DNA of 64,000 nucleotides from Linyphia triangularis. Its lineage: Eukaryota > Arthropoda > Arachnida > Araneae > Linyphiidae. Positions 1 through 11,899 of this stretch are shown here, piece by piece. Where the stretch lies: assembly GCA_963978545.1 (NCBI GenBank), contig OZ021724.1, positions 96,579,792 to 96,643,791 on the forward strand, given 5' to 3'. Below the pieces are notes generated by a model. That model made no database searches and was not told the DNA's origin. It saw only the letters and a program-made list of their open reading frames with translations. Within the stretch, counting starts at the first letter, position 1; every line of letters begins with the position of its first letter. A program made the translations under genes and the position numbers.

Positions 1-761
1 AACTGTTTAGAGAGTGAGATTAAAGAATTATAAGAAGAAATTTAAAGTGAATCAGTTCCAATTCAATATAGAAGTTTCAGTTAATGTACAAACTAACAAA
101 ATTGACTACGCACTTTAAAAATCAGAACGGGACAGTTTCAATGCATTATAAACAAGATGTAATTGAATATTTCACTCACTTATATATTGTATCCAAATTG
201 TTCTGGATGAGATGGATACGTTTCGTCAAAACAACACAACCGCCGTATACAATTCCCGCCTTTTTCTTAGCTTCTTTGTAGCAGAAACAGATATTGCTCT
301 ATGACGTACTTCTCGTGTACTTCCGTAGTCTTCCGGTTGCTCCTCAAATAAAATACTTCCTAGAATCTGTAAATTCCGGAATTTACAGATTCTAGGAAGT
401 ATTTTGTTTGAGGAGCAACCGGAAGACTACGGAAGTACACGGGAAGTACGTCATAGAGCAATATCTGTTTCTGCTACAAAGAAGCTAAGAAAAAGGCGGG
501 AATTGAATACGGCGGTTGTGTTGTTTTGACGAAACGTATCCATCTCATCCAGAACAATTTGGATACAATATATAAGTGAGTGAAATATTCAATTACATCT
601 TGTTTATAATGCATTGAAACTGTCCCGTTCTGATTTTTAAAGTGCGTAGTTACGCAATTTTGTTAGTTTGTACATTAACTGAAACTTCTATATTGAATTG
701 GAACTGATTCACTTTAAATTTCTTCGTATCATAATTCTTTAATCTCACTCTCTAAACAGTT
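1..761. repeat. Large near-perfect palindrome (foldback)
   Basis: Bases 1-377 are repeated in reverse complement at 378-761, with the axis in the TTCCGGAA at about 374-381. The first and last eight bases are AACTGTTT and AAACAGTT. The right arm has a few small indels, for example near 650. The left arm may continue beyond the window, so the full length is unknown. A shorter, asymmetric copy of the centre lies at 11,552-11,870, where about 30 unrelated bases sit at the axis. The 65-codon reading frame at 84-281 runs through an arm and has no recognisable product. It could be a foldback transposon or an inverted duplication; no TSD can be tested here. Confidence 0.85.
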
Positions 762-1157
762 TTATAACAACTTTAAATAGTAATCTAACAGAATTTTAGG
801 TCACTTAATACTTAAGTTTCAGAGTGTATATACAATTTGATTGAAAAAATAACTAGTTTGATATTTTACCAGACATTTTCAAACAACTTTTATGACAGTA
901 CCCATAATCAATGTGTATATCTTACTGCTCTCCACATTTTAAAAACACATTCCTTAAACTTATTCCCCACTCTTACCTTAAAGTCAATGAAGGTTTTTTC
1001 AACCAGTAGTTTCTAGGTGTAGCCACATGGTTTGCTATCTTCGAATGCTAATTCATAAATCTCGCTCTCTGCACAGATTTATAGTAACCATACATATTTT
1101 TCAGTTGTATTTCAGCTTCAATCAATCGAGTAGGCAGTTGGAATGTAATTAGCGTCA

Positions 1158-1223
1158 ATGATTTCTATGATTACCAACTCGCCCATGTATAGAACTAGAG
1201 AGGATACATTTTTTCTGGATGAG
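1158..1223 (+). CDS. Candidate first coding exon of a 47-codon membrane ORF, copy 1
   Basis: An acceptor-like TTGTATTTCAG ends at 1115, and the donor GTAAGAAT starts at 1224. In the frame used here a TAA at 1146-1148 precedes ATG 1158. The exon encodes 22 residues, including the segment SPMYRTREDTFFLDE, and ends in phase 0. The exon at 2417 continues the frame with 25 residues to a stop. In copy 2 (41,605-41,670) the frame is intact, with two synonymous changes and one F-to-L change. The ATG context is poor. A second frame across the same exon is also open, from 1118 to a TAG at 1190, so the coding frame is uncertain. I do not recognise the product. Confidence 0.3.
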
Positions 1224-1916
1224 GTAAGAATGCTAAAGCTTCACAGTTGCTGGCTCATTCATAAATCGGTCTATTCATATTTAATGTGGAAATATTGTCA
1301 AGTGAATATGGTGCCAGTTCCTAGATGATAGAGTTTCGTACTATTAGCAAACCTATTTCTTGTGGGTTTTCAGTTGTTGTGTAGTACAGTCAACTCGCGA
1401 TAACCTGAAGTTCAAAGGACTGGCCAAATTCTTCGAGTTATTGGAATTCACTTGGATGTTTTTTTTATATTCAAGGCATATTCTTGGGACCGAATGAAAA
1501 CTTCGAAATAAACGAATATTCGACTTATGAGACTTCGATTTATAGTGAGTTAACTGTATGAACAGCCTTTTTGAATATCCCACCATGTTATAAATTTTGA
1601 ATTGGGCACCATATTGAATTGGCCATGTTTAGGCCTTGACACCAACTTATCAAAATAGCACCAACCCTTCTACTTAAACTAAGAATTTACCCATTAATTG
1701 ATTGCTTAAACCTATTTAATTAAATGGAAGGCTTGGGATTAATTAAAATTTGCAAATAAATTTATTGTTTAAGTTGTTAAGAAATGTCTAGTTATGTAAA
1801 CAGTAGGTGGGTACTCTTCCTTTAGATAGGTATCGGATAAAAATCGCCAAATTGCAGCAATATCTCATTCAAACTTGTAATATTCGAATCATTTATATAT
1901 TTCCTATAACAAACCG

Positions 1917-2048
1917 TTATAGGGTTGCTATAACAAACAGTTATAGGGTTGCTATAACAAACAGTTATAGGGTTGCTATAACAAACAGTTATAGGGTTGC
2001 TATAACAAACAATGAATATATTCATTGTTTGTTATAGCAACCCTATAA
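1917..2048. repeat. 24-bp minisatellite ending in a perfect hairpin
   Basis: Four tandem copies of a 24-bp unit (TTATAGGGTTGCTATAACAA plus ACAG) run from 1917 to 2012. The last one continues into its own reverse complement: 1989-2018 and 2019-2048 are perfect 30-bp arms around AATGAATATATTCATT. The unit is itself partly self-complementary (TTATAG / CTATAA). At the same place in copy 2 (about 42,400-42,450) only one degenerate unit is left. The overlapping short frames on both strands are products of the repeat and not genes. Confidence 0.85.
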
Positions 2049-2416
2049 CATTTATGCATCATGTAAACATTTAAACTTGGTACCAACTGGTACCCGTCTA
2101 ACGGAAGAGTACCCAGTAAGTGTTTGATTAAATTTTCTGTATTAATTTAAAAAAGAATCTAATATTTTATAATTTAAACTATTAACTTTGTAAACAAAAT
2201 CATGCCAATTTTCAAAAAGCTCCTATTGTATTGTAGCATTAAAAATAGATTTCCTTTTATTGTGGTAGAGCTGTAATATTAGTGTTTACCAAGTGATTTT
2301 GTATTTTATTGATATTTAATTGTTTGAGAAATAAAAATTTTATATTGACAAAGTGGCAAAATATTTCATAATTTAAAACCACAATAATATATTCAATGCA
2401 TGTATTTATATTGCAG

Positions 2417-2494
2417 AAAATTTGGTTCACCAGTGCAGTCACCCTTATCTCCATTTTATTGCAGCTTGTGTTTCTTAAGCTAGTTGGCAATTAA
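2417..2494 (+). CDS. Candidate second coding exon of the 47-codon membrane ORF, copy 1
   Basis: The acceptor TATATTGCAG ends at 2416 and the donor CCT|GTAAGT lies at 2532/2533. Read in phase 0, the exon encodes 25 residues, mostly hydrophobic (a stretch like TLISILLQLVFLKLV), then TAA at 2492-2494. The stop lies 38 bases upstream of the donor. The product would be a short protein with one C-terminal membrane segment. Copy 2 keeps the same length with three amino-acid changes and no silent ones, so selection is not shown. Later exon-like blocks at 3939-4002 and from 4742, with AATAAA at 4888, could form a 3' UTR. Confidence 0.3.
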   Translation, partial: KIWFTSAVTLISILLQLVFLKLVGN

Positions 2495-3938
2495 AGTGAG
2501 AAGAATTTCTGGTGCTCTACACAGAAGATCCTGTAAGTTATTTCAGATTCAATTTTAACTTAAAGCGTTGTATTTTTATCCACCAAAAAATTGCTCTTTA
2601 CAAATGAATCGTTCATTTGGAAAAACAAGTCACTGCTGGCAACTTTGGAAAATCATGAGAAATTAATATTTCTGAATTGGATTTTAGTATTAATTATAAA
2701 AATAAGTTATGTAGTGGTACATTTTTTTTTCACTTAAATTTAAACAAAAGTGAATCCGAAATGGCAAAAAACACTGAGTCAAAAGTATGGCGAACCCAGA
2801 ACAACAACTGAGGTGAAAATCAATCCTGCTCTAGTATTGAAAGCTGATGTTTAGATATGTTGAAGTGAACTGCCAAAACCATTAGGTTATGGTTGCGATG
2901 CATGCTATTGCAATTTAAGCATTTCGCTTTTGAACTCTGTTAAAAACAAACATCGCAGGAAAAAGTTAAACAAATTTGCAAGTTTAACAGCTAGAATTCT
3001 AAAGGAATAAAGTTGCAAGTATATATGGTTATATTTCTGTAACTACATATGTATATCTGTAGGGAATATATTTTACTGATTTATTCCATTTGAAACTTTA
3101 TTGTTCAATGACAATAGACTTCAAAGCCTAAATGCCTGTTTTTTCTTGGCCCCAAGCAAATAGAAATCAATCTTGATCAGAAGTAATTACTATCCACTTC
3201 CTACATAATGTATTAAATTGCTTAAATGAAATGCTTTGACTATTACCGGTTTGCAAAATTATAATTTCCAAAAAATATAGAAAGAGTGTTGCGCAAGGGT
3301 AGTACAGTTGCATTTATGTGTCCTATCCAGGGCACTTTGGAACATAGTGTTAACCTGTTAAAATAATTTATGATAAATTAAAATTTTGCATTATATTGCT
3401 ATGTGTTTATCATCTAGAAGTGAAAGAAATTTGTGAAATATTGTTTTTGATAAGTTTGGATTTTGCTGCACCAACTAAAAGTGACTTGTAATCCAGTAGA
3501 TGGAATCCAAAATTATTGTAAATAACCAGGTTACCAATTTTCTGTACATTTTGCATTCGTGTAAGATTTTACATTGGAAAGTTATATTTTATTCGAATTC
3601 AATTATTTTTCAGGGGTTCAAAAATTGAAAGATTTATGTGTATGAAAGAATAAACTTTAAAATTACATCTAAATTCTAATAAAAAAATATCTATAAAAGT
3701 ATTGTTACAATGATTTATATTTCCTAAGCACTCATGTAGAATAATAAATGAAGTGTAATTATTTCACTAAAATATGTTTATTTTGCATTCGAAGTGTGTG
3801 TTAAGAACTTATTTTAGTGCAATAGTTTTATTCATATTTTTGGAATGTAATTTTTTTTACTTATTTTTATGCTAAGCATTTGACTCATTGAATGTATTGA
3901 AGCTGTTTACTTTAGCTAAAAAACAATTATTTTTACAG

Positions 3939-4002
3939 AACTTGAAATCAATTCCAGCTTTCAATGTGCAACAGTGTGTAAAGAAAAAGTGCATATGATC
4001 AG
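3939..4002 (+). other. Exon-like block, copy 1
   Basis: The block is bounded by the acceptor TTATTTTTACAG and a GTATAC donor. It is open in one frame up to a TGA near its end in copy 1, but copy 2 has a TAA from a CAA codon. It is therefore more likely untranslated or decaying than coding. It would be the third exon of the transcript suggested by 1158-2532. Confidence 0.25.
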
Positions 4003-4741
4003 GTATACATATATTTTTTCTCCTAAATTGTAGATTTCTCAGCTCTTTTATATTATGTTATTTATGGTATTGTTTTAGTTTGACTCTAATTATTTTACTT
4101 GACCTCTTTACTGAAAATTAAAGAATCATCATAAAACGTTTGAAATGAAATAATAAAATGTCCAACAAGTAAAACCATATTTTTGACGTAAAGAAATATA
4201 TTCTTATTTGTCAATAGCAAAATAAATGCATTATTTTTTGCTTTAAAATCTCTTAATATGTTCTAATCATTGTAAAAATTTCAGTAAACAAAAGTATTTT
4301 ATTTTTAAATAAAAGAATTTAAAATAGTTTTTTTTTGGGGGGAGGGGGGATATATTTTATTTATATCCTTCACATCCCAAGTGTTAGTCTTACTTTGGGA
4401 TTTTACTACAACTTTACATTTTTAAAGATAGTTACATTCTGTTAGAATCAGGTTTTTTAATGTGTGTCCAAACTAAAGTTACATAGAATAATCTGAAGTT
4501 GCAGTTAATGACATTTAATCAGTTTTTGTCAAACATAATACAGATCAGTGGAAACACTAATTTCAGTACATTGAACGTAGTTAAAAAAAAAAAAAAAATG
4601 GGAAACTTAATCAAATTATATTCACCTGTTTGTCAACATAGTATAATTGTTTAAAGTTTTGATTTTTTTAAGCCATTCTATGTTTATTGTATACTGTGTT
4701 TCATAGTAACTTAATGTGAGAATTTTAATAATTTCTTTCAG

Positions 4742-4893
4742 ATTCTGTGCTAGAACTTCAAATAGACTGCTGTGGCTGACGATACTATTTGATATGTTTG
4801 AATGATTTACAATATCTGTTAAATTTTTAATTGTATTAATTGATAATGAATTATTTTATGATGATACCAATCTTTGTGTTGTTAGTAAATAAA
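4742..4893 (+). other. Exon-like 3' end with polyadenylation signal, copy 1
   Basis: An acceptor-like AATTTCTTTCAG ends at 4741, and AATAAA occurs at 4888-4893. Copy 2 has the same arrangement, with AATAAA at 45,403-45,408. No frame in it is convincingly coding. It is the plausible last exon of the hypothetical transcript starting near 1116. Confidence 0.25.
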
Positions 4894-6959
4894 GCATTCA
4901 TTTTATTCATGTTTTTTATTGAAATAAATGGACTTTACTAAAAGTTATTATAGTTCTGTAATTGTATTCGTTGATTGATTTTTAGGTCAGTTTCTTTTAT
5001 GCTGAAAGTTCTAAATTTAAATTTTTGAATCTTGATTTTTTTCAGAGATGCTGCAGTTCAGCGGAAAATCTAATTTCAGTTCTTTAGAACAAAATTTTAG
5101 GTTTTTTTTAATGTAATAAGAAAATTAGGTTTAATTAGATTAACCTGTTTGCCTATATAATTTAATTGTTTAAAGTTGTTTGACTTCTGGCATTTTCTTT
5201 AAAAAAATGAGTTTTTTTTACAGGTTTTCATGTAAGTTCTGTTTTTTTTATTGGGGGGGGGGGGGTGGCAGCTGTTCCATGTCTGTTTTTGTGGGAACAA
5301 AATTGATTGTATCACCTTTTTTATACACAAGGTTTGTGTATTATTCAAAAAAAAAATTCAAGTAATACATTAATTTTGTCTTGCTATTCATTATATTGAT
5401 CTTGTAATTCAATTTTTAAACTGTAATAATTCAAAAATTTAAATTATTTCTTACAATGACAGCAAATTTAATTCACTGATTTCCTTTAACTTGTACAAAT
5501 GCATAGAAGTAGTATGTATGTAGTGAGAAAAATGTGCAGTTTTTTTTTTATGTAACCGGAAGCTAAAGTAAATACAGTTTTTCTAAATCCGTTATATATA
5601 TGTATTTTTCAAAAGGTTGGCTTAATTCAGTGTTACTTTGTTCTTTTGTAAAAATTACAAGAATTCTGCAATATACATTAACAGGAATTTTCAGGAGAAA
5701 ACTGGTATTAAAGCCTACAGTTAGCTTTCATAAATTAGAGGTTTACAACCAGGTTTTTAGAAATCTGTTTGTTTACACTTATGATCCTTTCTTAGAAAGT
5801 AATTTTATCCAATTAAATGTCCCAAAATTCAACTACCATTAAAGTCAATCATTGTAAAAGGAGAATTTTTTGCAGAAGAATAAAAATGTGCATTTTAAAA
5901 CGCAATTTAGATTTGGGACCTTTTAAATAAGGATATACTTTATATGATGTTATTAATTAAAAAATATTATGACTATATGGTGGTTTTACATAGTGGCTAA
6001 CACAATATTTGTTTCAATTGCTTGCCACTGGTTCAACCTGAAAATATGGATACCCCCATGGATTTTGCAGAATACTCGGCTAACAAATGCGGGGCTTTCA
6101 CTGATCCAGTAAATCTCGCAACAGCAGAAGGCTGTGTAGATCTCACTCAAAAAGACAACCAACCAATACCTAATTAAAGTAGGTGCAGCACTGTCACAAT
6201 TAGCTTAGCTCTTGTGCCATACAAACTCAAACCCACTGAATTAAAAACTTTCCTTACAGTAAAGTTTTTTTTTATGTTATTTGTACCAAAATAAATGGAA
6301 AGCTGCTATTCTAAATTTAATAATTTGTGTTCATATAATTTTAATTGGTTAAAATTTACTTCCTTTTAATTTTGTAAAAATGTTAGATATATTATTGAAA
6401 TTAATTTCATGTTCAAATGCATTTATAGTAAATTCTCGATAATGTTTCCCTCACAGGTTTCATTCTGTGAATTTTTAATATTGTAAATTTCAAGAAGGAA
6501 GGCACATTCATGACGATGCATATTGTGAACTTCAGTACCTTTGGTCAGTGGCAAAATAATGTATGTTTAAGTCCCACCGCCAAAAAATGCCCCCCCCCCC
6601 CCCTTTTTATTTTCCAAATTTTTTTATGAAGTATAAGAATTAATTTTTTTTTTCAATGGGGTTGCAAGTGAAACAATGTGAAATTGAGTCTCCCAAAATA
6701 TCAAGCATCCCTTTTTCACTTTACGAGCACACATAAAAATTTGGGGTGTGGAACGTCTTGCAACTTTCAATTACTCTAAAAAATTCGTCATTGCAATAAA
6801 ATTTGTAGTGTTATACACCATTTTCATATTTTCACTCATTTTAATAAAAATGGCCAGTTTGCCGATACATTTGGTAATAATTTTTACAATGGCAAACGAA
6901 TATCAGCCATGATGGAGAAATTTCGATGTTTATTCGATAGACATTGCATTGTCCTTATG

Positions 6960-9900
6960 CGTGAAACAGAAAAAAAGTCAATCGTTGATGGACGATGCTC
7001 AAGAGCAGAGAGCTCTGTATTAAAGGCACTCGTTTTCAACTTTTTATCGCATTTCAACTGAAATTTCTAAGGTAGAGACGATTAGAACATCTTAACAAGC
7101 ATTGGCACAAAGATTTTAATCAAAATTGTTAAAACCGTTTTTGAGCAATTATGGAAAAACATGATATTTTATGATTTCAATCTTATGCGCATGTACAATT
7201 TTTGATGAAAACCTTAATGGTAGATCCCATGGCCACCACCAACCTGCACTCCAAATTTGAACATCGGGAGTTATGCTGACCACGTACACAAAAACATACA
7301 TTTCTTCTAGGCCACTTTTTTTAAATCTGTTCCAAAAGATGGAGAAATGCGGGAAAAAAAATCATTTTTTTTTTCACCTAATGCCATACTTTCATTACCC
7401 GATATACACATATGAATACTTGAAAGTAAAAACTAGCAGGATAGCCATCTCATACTGAAAACTTTTTTCAAGATATCTGCAGTTGCTTACTCTTCATTGC
7501 GAAATTTCTATCATCCGATAAAACCTCCATTGACTTTGTTTGCAATTAACTGTTGTCAGAGAATTTAAGGAATTTCAATTTATAAGAAATTTCATTTGCT
7601 CATCATATTTCCAAAAGGGATAGCTGGGGAGTTTTTTTTTTATTCATCACATTTTAAAGTATATTTTTACAATTTTTATTGAAATAACAAATTGTGAAAT
7701 ATAATTTGGACATTTTAGTTATTATCCTTTTTTTTAAAAAAAATTCTTATTGTAGTAGTTTTATGCATGGACTCTTAAGTTTATTTCCAAGGTGGTGCAG
7801 ATCACAATTGAAGGATGTGCAAGGCTGCAAGTTTTTATCCAAACCTTAATTTTAACAATTACTTGAATTTAAATTAACCTCCCTGACAGCTTCTTTAAGT
7901 GTTGTGAGCGTATATCACTTTACACTTGTTATAATTCACAGCATTTTTAAAAAAAAAATTTGTATAGTCCAATTTGTGCAGTCAATAGGAATATAAAATA
8001 GTATTTTTGCAATTTTAAGAGAATATAGACTTGTTTTACAGATAATTAGCAGTTTGCTAATTTTCGTGGAGTCTAAATAAATATCACATTCTATTTGTTT
8101 ATGATTAAAATACGCACAATATAATTTTGAAAACAAAATAAATCAAGCCTTAGAACCAGTGGCGAATCCAGGATTTTCCTGAGGGGGGGGGGGGGGCGCA
8201 ACAATTTGCTGTGCCCTAGTCAGGACGAAATTAAATATTTAAAAAAAGTTTGAAAAAAAAAATCAAAATCTAAGCAGTATTCAAAAAATATGTTTCAAGA
8301 TCATCCATATCCATTGATTGACCCCCCTCCTCATTCGTCACATCTCCGACTTGATAGCTTAGCGTAGGGTGGTTAACACTGTCCTTTTGTTTTTTCATTT
8401 ACTATTTTATTTAGTAAAAAAATTGTATTAAAAATGTACCGTACATATTGAACATTTTAGCGAGCTACTTTTCCGGAGGTATCGACGATTATACTGAAGC
8501 AATTCCAAAATGAAAGCGGGAACTTGCTACTTTTATTTGTGACTAACTAACTACGTATAAACCTTACATTATACTTACATCAAACTGGGAAATCAGTAAT
8601 TGTACATCAAAATTTAACATTCATAAAATATTTATGCAGTGAGCTTAATAAGTAAAAATACGTAGTTTTACTGGATAATTCATAGCTACTCGAGTAATCT
8701 AAAGTATGTAGGGAAAAATTGTTTTCCAAAGAGAATGTTTTACTAATAATTATAAGCAATATTTTTAATAAGGCAATAAAAACAAATACAATTTAATTAT
8801 TGATCAGTTATTACAAAATAAATTCCAGTTTCGAAGTCTCTATTGCCAATAGTAGTATACTTACACATAAAAAAAAGTATAATGATAAAATTAAATGAAA
8901 AAGTCCAATGATAAAATTTGACATTATATAATATCGTAAAACAAGACCCCCCCCCCCCCCCCGAAATAATCACTGAAAAAAAGTAGATCTTCCTGCTTCC
9001 AGTGGGCACCCACCGAGTACTGCTACTTTACACAGATAATACTTTTTACAAAACTGTTTGAAAGTCTATTTCTTGTAAAAACTTGTCATACACCTTTCCA
9101 CTGTGGTGTTGCAAAGGAGGATTTTTAATTTGATGGCAACAAACATGGCGCTTATTTAGAAGCCCGAGCTAGAACTGGACGAGTTCTTATGCAGTTTATA
9201 AACAACCTTTCTCTTCCTTTCTATCAAAACTTTAAAGTTTAGCCAATTACCATGTCCAGCTGAATGAAGGTGACAATTTCCGAGGAGGGAGGGTAGCCCA
9301 AATAGTCAGTTATTGCCCCCCCTCCCCCCCTGTTTGGCGTTGAAAATTACGCATGTGAGAGTAAAAATCTTTTCCTCCCAGCCAACAGAAAAAGGTATCT
9401 TTGGTCCTGAAGGACGGGAAGAATATTTATTGATAATTCGATCCCAGAATACTTTTAACAGAAAGAGATGTGTTTTGAAGTGTCATGAAATGTCTTCAAG
9501 ATCAAGGGGGTGGAGGTTTGAATGCTTGAACAATCTTTCAACGTCCGTTTGAATGAGAAGTTAAGAATTAAGGCTTTAAAAAGAACCTCTTGATCCAAAA
9601 ATAAGCTTCCCCCCCCCCCCCCGGAAATTAGATGAAGGTCGAAATATGTTTGTTGTGTGAACTTATTTAAAAAGATATATATATATATAGGGTGCGCGCC
9701 CCCTGGCTGGATCCGCCATTGCATAGAACAACACCATCAGTTTAATTTAAAGACGTGTTCTTTAGATTTTCAATAGATTTCGTTAAAAAAAATTTAGATT
9801 TTCCATGATTTAAATTATCAAGTCTTTTTTCTTTCAATTACCCATATATATACATATGGGTAATGAAAGTATAGTATTCGGTAAAAAAAAATTACGATTT

Positions 9901-10320
9901 TTTTTTGTTTTTGCATTTTTCCAAGTTTGGGAATTTCTTGATTTCAAAAAAGTGATCGAGAAATATTGTCTGTCTCTGTGGTCAGCATAACTCCTGAATA
10001 AATTGACCAACGATGTTTAAATTTGGTGTATTGATTGGTGGCGGCCATGGGACCTAACTTTAAGGTTTTCGTCAAAATCGCGCATGCTCATAAGGTAGCT
10101 GCCATCGAAAGAAACATGTTTTTCAATGATTGCTAAAAATAGGCTCTAACAATTTTGATCGAAATCGCTGTGGTAATGCCTCTTATGGGGTTCTAAACAT
10201 CCCGCATCTCTGAAATTGCAGTAAAAATGCTTTAAAGGCGTAAAAAGTTGAAAAACGAATGCTTTTAACACAGAGTTCTCTTTCTTTGAGCATATAGCTC
10301 ATAAACGACCATTTTTTTCT
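6960..10320. repeat. Old diverged inverted repeat
   Basis: DNA at about 6,960-7,460 resembles the reverse complement of about 9,835-10,320. Shared motifs include a GGCCATGGGA block (near 7,230 and 10,045), a GTCAGCATAACTCC block, TTCATTACCC with a flanking ATATATA hairpin, and a GAGCTCTCT/GAGTTCTCT block. The arms are clearly less similar than the other inverted repeats of the window. Copy 2 has both arms (about 47,440-47,930 and 48,770-49,250). No clean ends or TSD were found, so it is either an old foldback element or two copies of a dispersed repeat in opposite orientation. Confidence 0.55.
8157..9721. mobile_element. Non-autonomous hAT-like element, 1,565 bp
   Basis: The ends are CAGTGGCGAATCCAG and, in reverse complement, CAATGGCGGATCCAG, differing at two of 15 bases. 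They are flanked by CTTAGAAC (8149-8156) and CATAGAAC (9722-9729), an 8-bp TSD with one mismatch. Copy 2 of the duplication has an uninterrupted CTTAGAAC at 48,653-48,660, which proves the insertion and its boundaries. An 8-bp TSD and CAGTGGCG ends fit the hAT superfamily. Inside are several long G or C runs (near 8183, 8946, 9318 and 9609) and no transposase; the short frames across them are shadows. Confidence 0.88.
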
Positions 10321-10344
10321 CTTCTCCTCAGTTCCACTTATAAG

Positions 10345-11119
10345 CAGGCCCTGATCATTGCCTAGGCCCACAAGGCCCGGGACTTGGGCCCATGATTTTA
10401 GGGGGCCCCAAAAATGTCTGTAAACCCTATAACTTTTGTTTCATAAAAGCTATGTGAATATCTTTTATAATATGTATAAACAATTTTTTACATGAAAATC
10501 CTTTTGTGTAGATAGATCTTGAACCGTCTTTAGTATCCCAGAGTGTATTTATTCAAATAAACCAAAATATCATTCATAAGCGTAAAATACAAGCTTTCTC
10601 AAAGGATTGAGAAAAAAAAAGGGAGGGAGGAAAAAAGAGGATGCCTTGACAAATTTATTGTGAGATCAGCAGATATCGACTCTGATTGGTTGATTGGTTT
10701 ATACGCTCAACGATCTATGTTTATGCTCAATGACTGCTAATCAGTCCGGGATCTACAGCTTAACGTGGATTCCGAACCACAACGAACATCCATGTCTGAT
10801 GTCAACTCTGAAGTTGAGAATAATGCTGCAGATTTTGTTGTCACGGATATTACTACACATTGTGATATTGAAATACAATGCAATACATAACAAAGTTTTT
10901 CTTCTTTTGATTTATAAATTTGATTGTTTGAAATACGTTTCTTTATTTGTGATGAAAAAAAAAAAAATTCGAAAACAATATATTCATCAACTTTTTATAT
11001 ATTTAGTGTTAATTCATTTGACTTTGCGTCAAGCTTTTTTTCAATAAATCATGCGTCTGAAAAAGGGGCCCCCAAATGTCTCCGGGCCTTGGGCCCCAAC
11101 TTGTCATGATCAGGCCCTG
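10345..11119. mobile_element. Non-autonomous hAT-like element, 775 bp
   Basis: The termini CAGGCCCTGATCA and TGATCAGGCCCTG are perfect inverted repeats. Subterminal GGGCCC-rich segments pair further in. The flanks are CTTATAAG (10,337-10,344) and CTTATAAC (11,120-11,127). Copy 2 has the empty site CTTATAAG followed by AAAGG near 49,255. A TTATAA TSD with a 14-bp repeat would fit equally well by position, but CAGG ends and 8 bp favour hAT. A stretch around 10,685-10,800 resembles the 3' part of the SINE at 34,925. The short frames inside (10,694-11,109) show no transposase motif. Confidence 0.88.
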
Positions 11120-11551
11120 CTTATAACAAAGGATAATTTAAGAATTATCAAAAAGTATATAGCCATAATCACCATTTTGGCGGAAGTTTTCCTTTTTAGA
11201 GACCCAGATAAGAATTATTACAAAAAATATCACCAAACTGACTATTTTTTCTAAATGAATGCTGAAAATATACAAACGGTAAATAACACAAATTCACGTC
11301 AGTATTATAGTGTAACTGAAAGTTGTGCGATGTTTCACACCACTAGTTTACTTTGTAATTTGTTGATTTATCCTTTTTGCCAATTTATAACAGAGTGGCC
11401 TATTTATCTCCTTTACAATAAGATATGACGTCAAATAAGACAATTTAATTATTTTTGCCTTTCCCTTTTTCATATTTCATGTGTTTCGGAACATCTCAAC
11501 TCCACTAATGGCATTCTTTTGCTTTGTTGTTATGGATAGTACTATTCTCTT

Positions 11552-11870
11552 ATATGACGTACTTCTCGTGTACTTCCGTAGTCTTCCGGTTGCTCCTTTT
11601 CTTCCTAGAATGTAGCGCGTCCAACTGGACAATCAATGGAATTTACAGATTCTAGGAATGATTTTGTTTAAGGAGCAACCGGAAGACTACGGAAAACACG
11701 GGAAGTACGTCATAGAACAATATCTGTTTCTGCTACAAAGAAGCTAATAAAAAGGCGGGAATTGAATACGCGGCAATTGTGTTGTTTTGAAGCAACGTAT
11801 CTATCTCATCCAGAACAATTTCGATTCAATATATAAGTGAGTGAAATATTCAATTACATCTTGTTTTTTA
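11552..11870. repeat. Palindrome fragment at the start of duplication copy 2
   Basis: It matches about 300-610 of the first palindrome. Only about 80 bases of the left arm remain, the axis is replaced by about 30 unrelated bases including TAGCGCGTCC, and the right arm runs to CATCTTGTTT, where the 29 kb insert starts. The next 70 or so bases of copy 1 (about 610-683) are missing on either side of the insert. Confidence 0.85.
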
Positions 11871-11899
11871 ATGGGATAGAGTTCCGAATGAGGGCGATC

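Larger units (their letters stand above)
2533..8148. other. Duplicated AT-rich DNA with no gene
   Basis: Apart from the exon-like blocks, this stretch holds only short frames and homopolymer runs. The longest shared frame, 5600-5842 (matching 46,156-46,359), keeps about 50 residues in both copies but has an indel upstream. It has no recognisable domain, and shared ancestry explains the similarity. G/C runs near 4336, 5253 and 6589 differ in length from their counterparts in copy 2. The 6005-6200 stretch, ending in AACCAACCAATACC, could be an old SINE tail, but no A or B box can be defended. Confidence 0.6.
300..11545. repeat. Tandem duplication unit, copy 1
   Basis: The DNA from the palindrome to about 11,515 reappears in the same order and orientation at 11,552-11,870 and 41,143-49,640, with a few percent substitutions and small indels by eye. 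Copy 1 contains two insertions absent from copy 2 (8,157-9,721 and 10,345-11,119) and a four-unit minisatellite that is one unit in copy 2. Copy 2 has about 105 extra bases near 43,970-44,075. Apart from the features listed separately, the copy is AT-rich DNA with G/C runs and no long reading frame. Confidence 0.9.

Noticed and set aside
1807..2037. Repeat-protein-like frames with RVAITNSY and ITVCYSNP units on opposite strands
   Set aside because: Both are translations of the 24-bp minisatellite, which has no stop in these frames because 24 is a multiple of three.
9313..11254. Several 60-117 codon frames
   Set aside because: They overlap on both strands inside two non-coding hAT-like elements and have no family motif.
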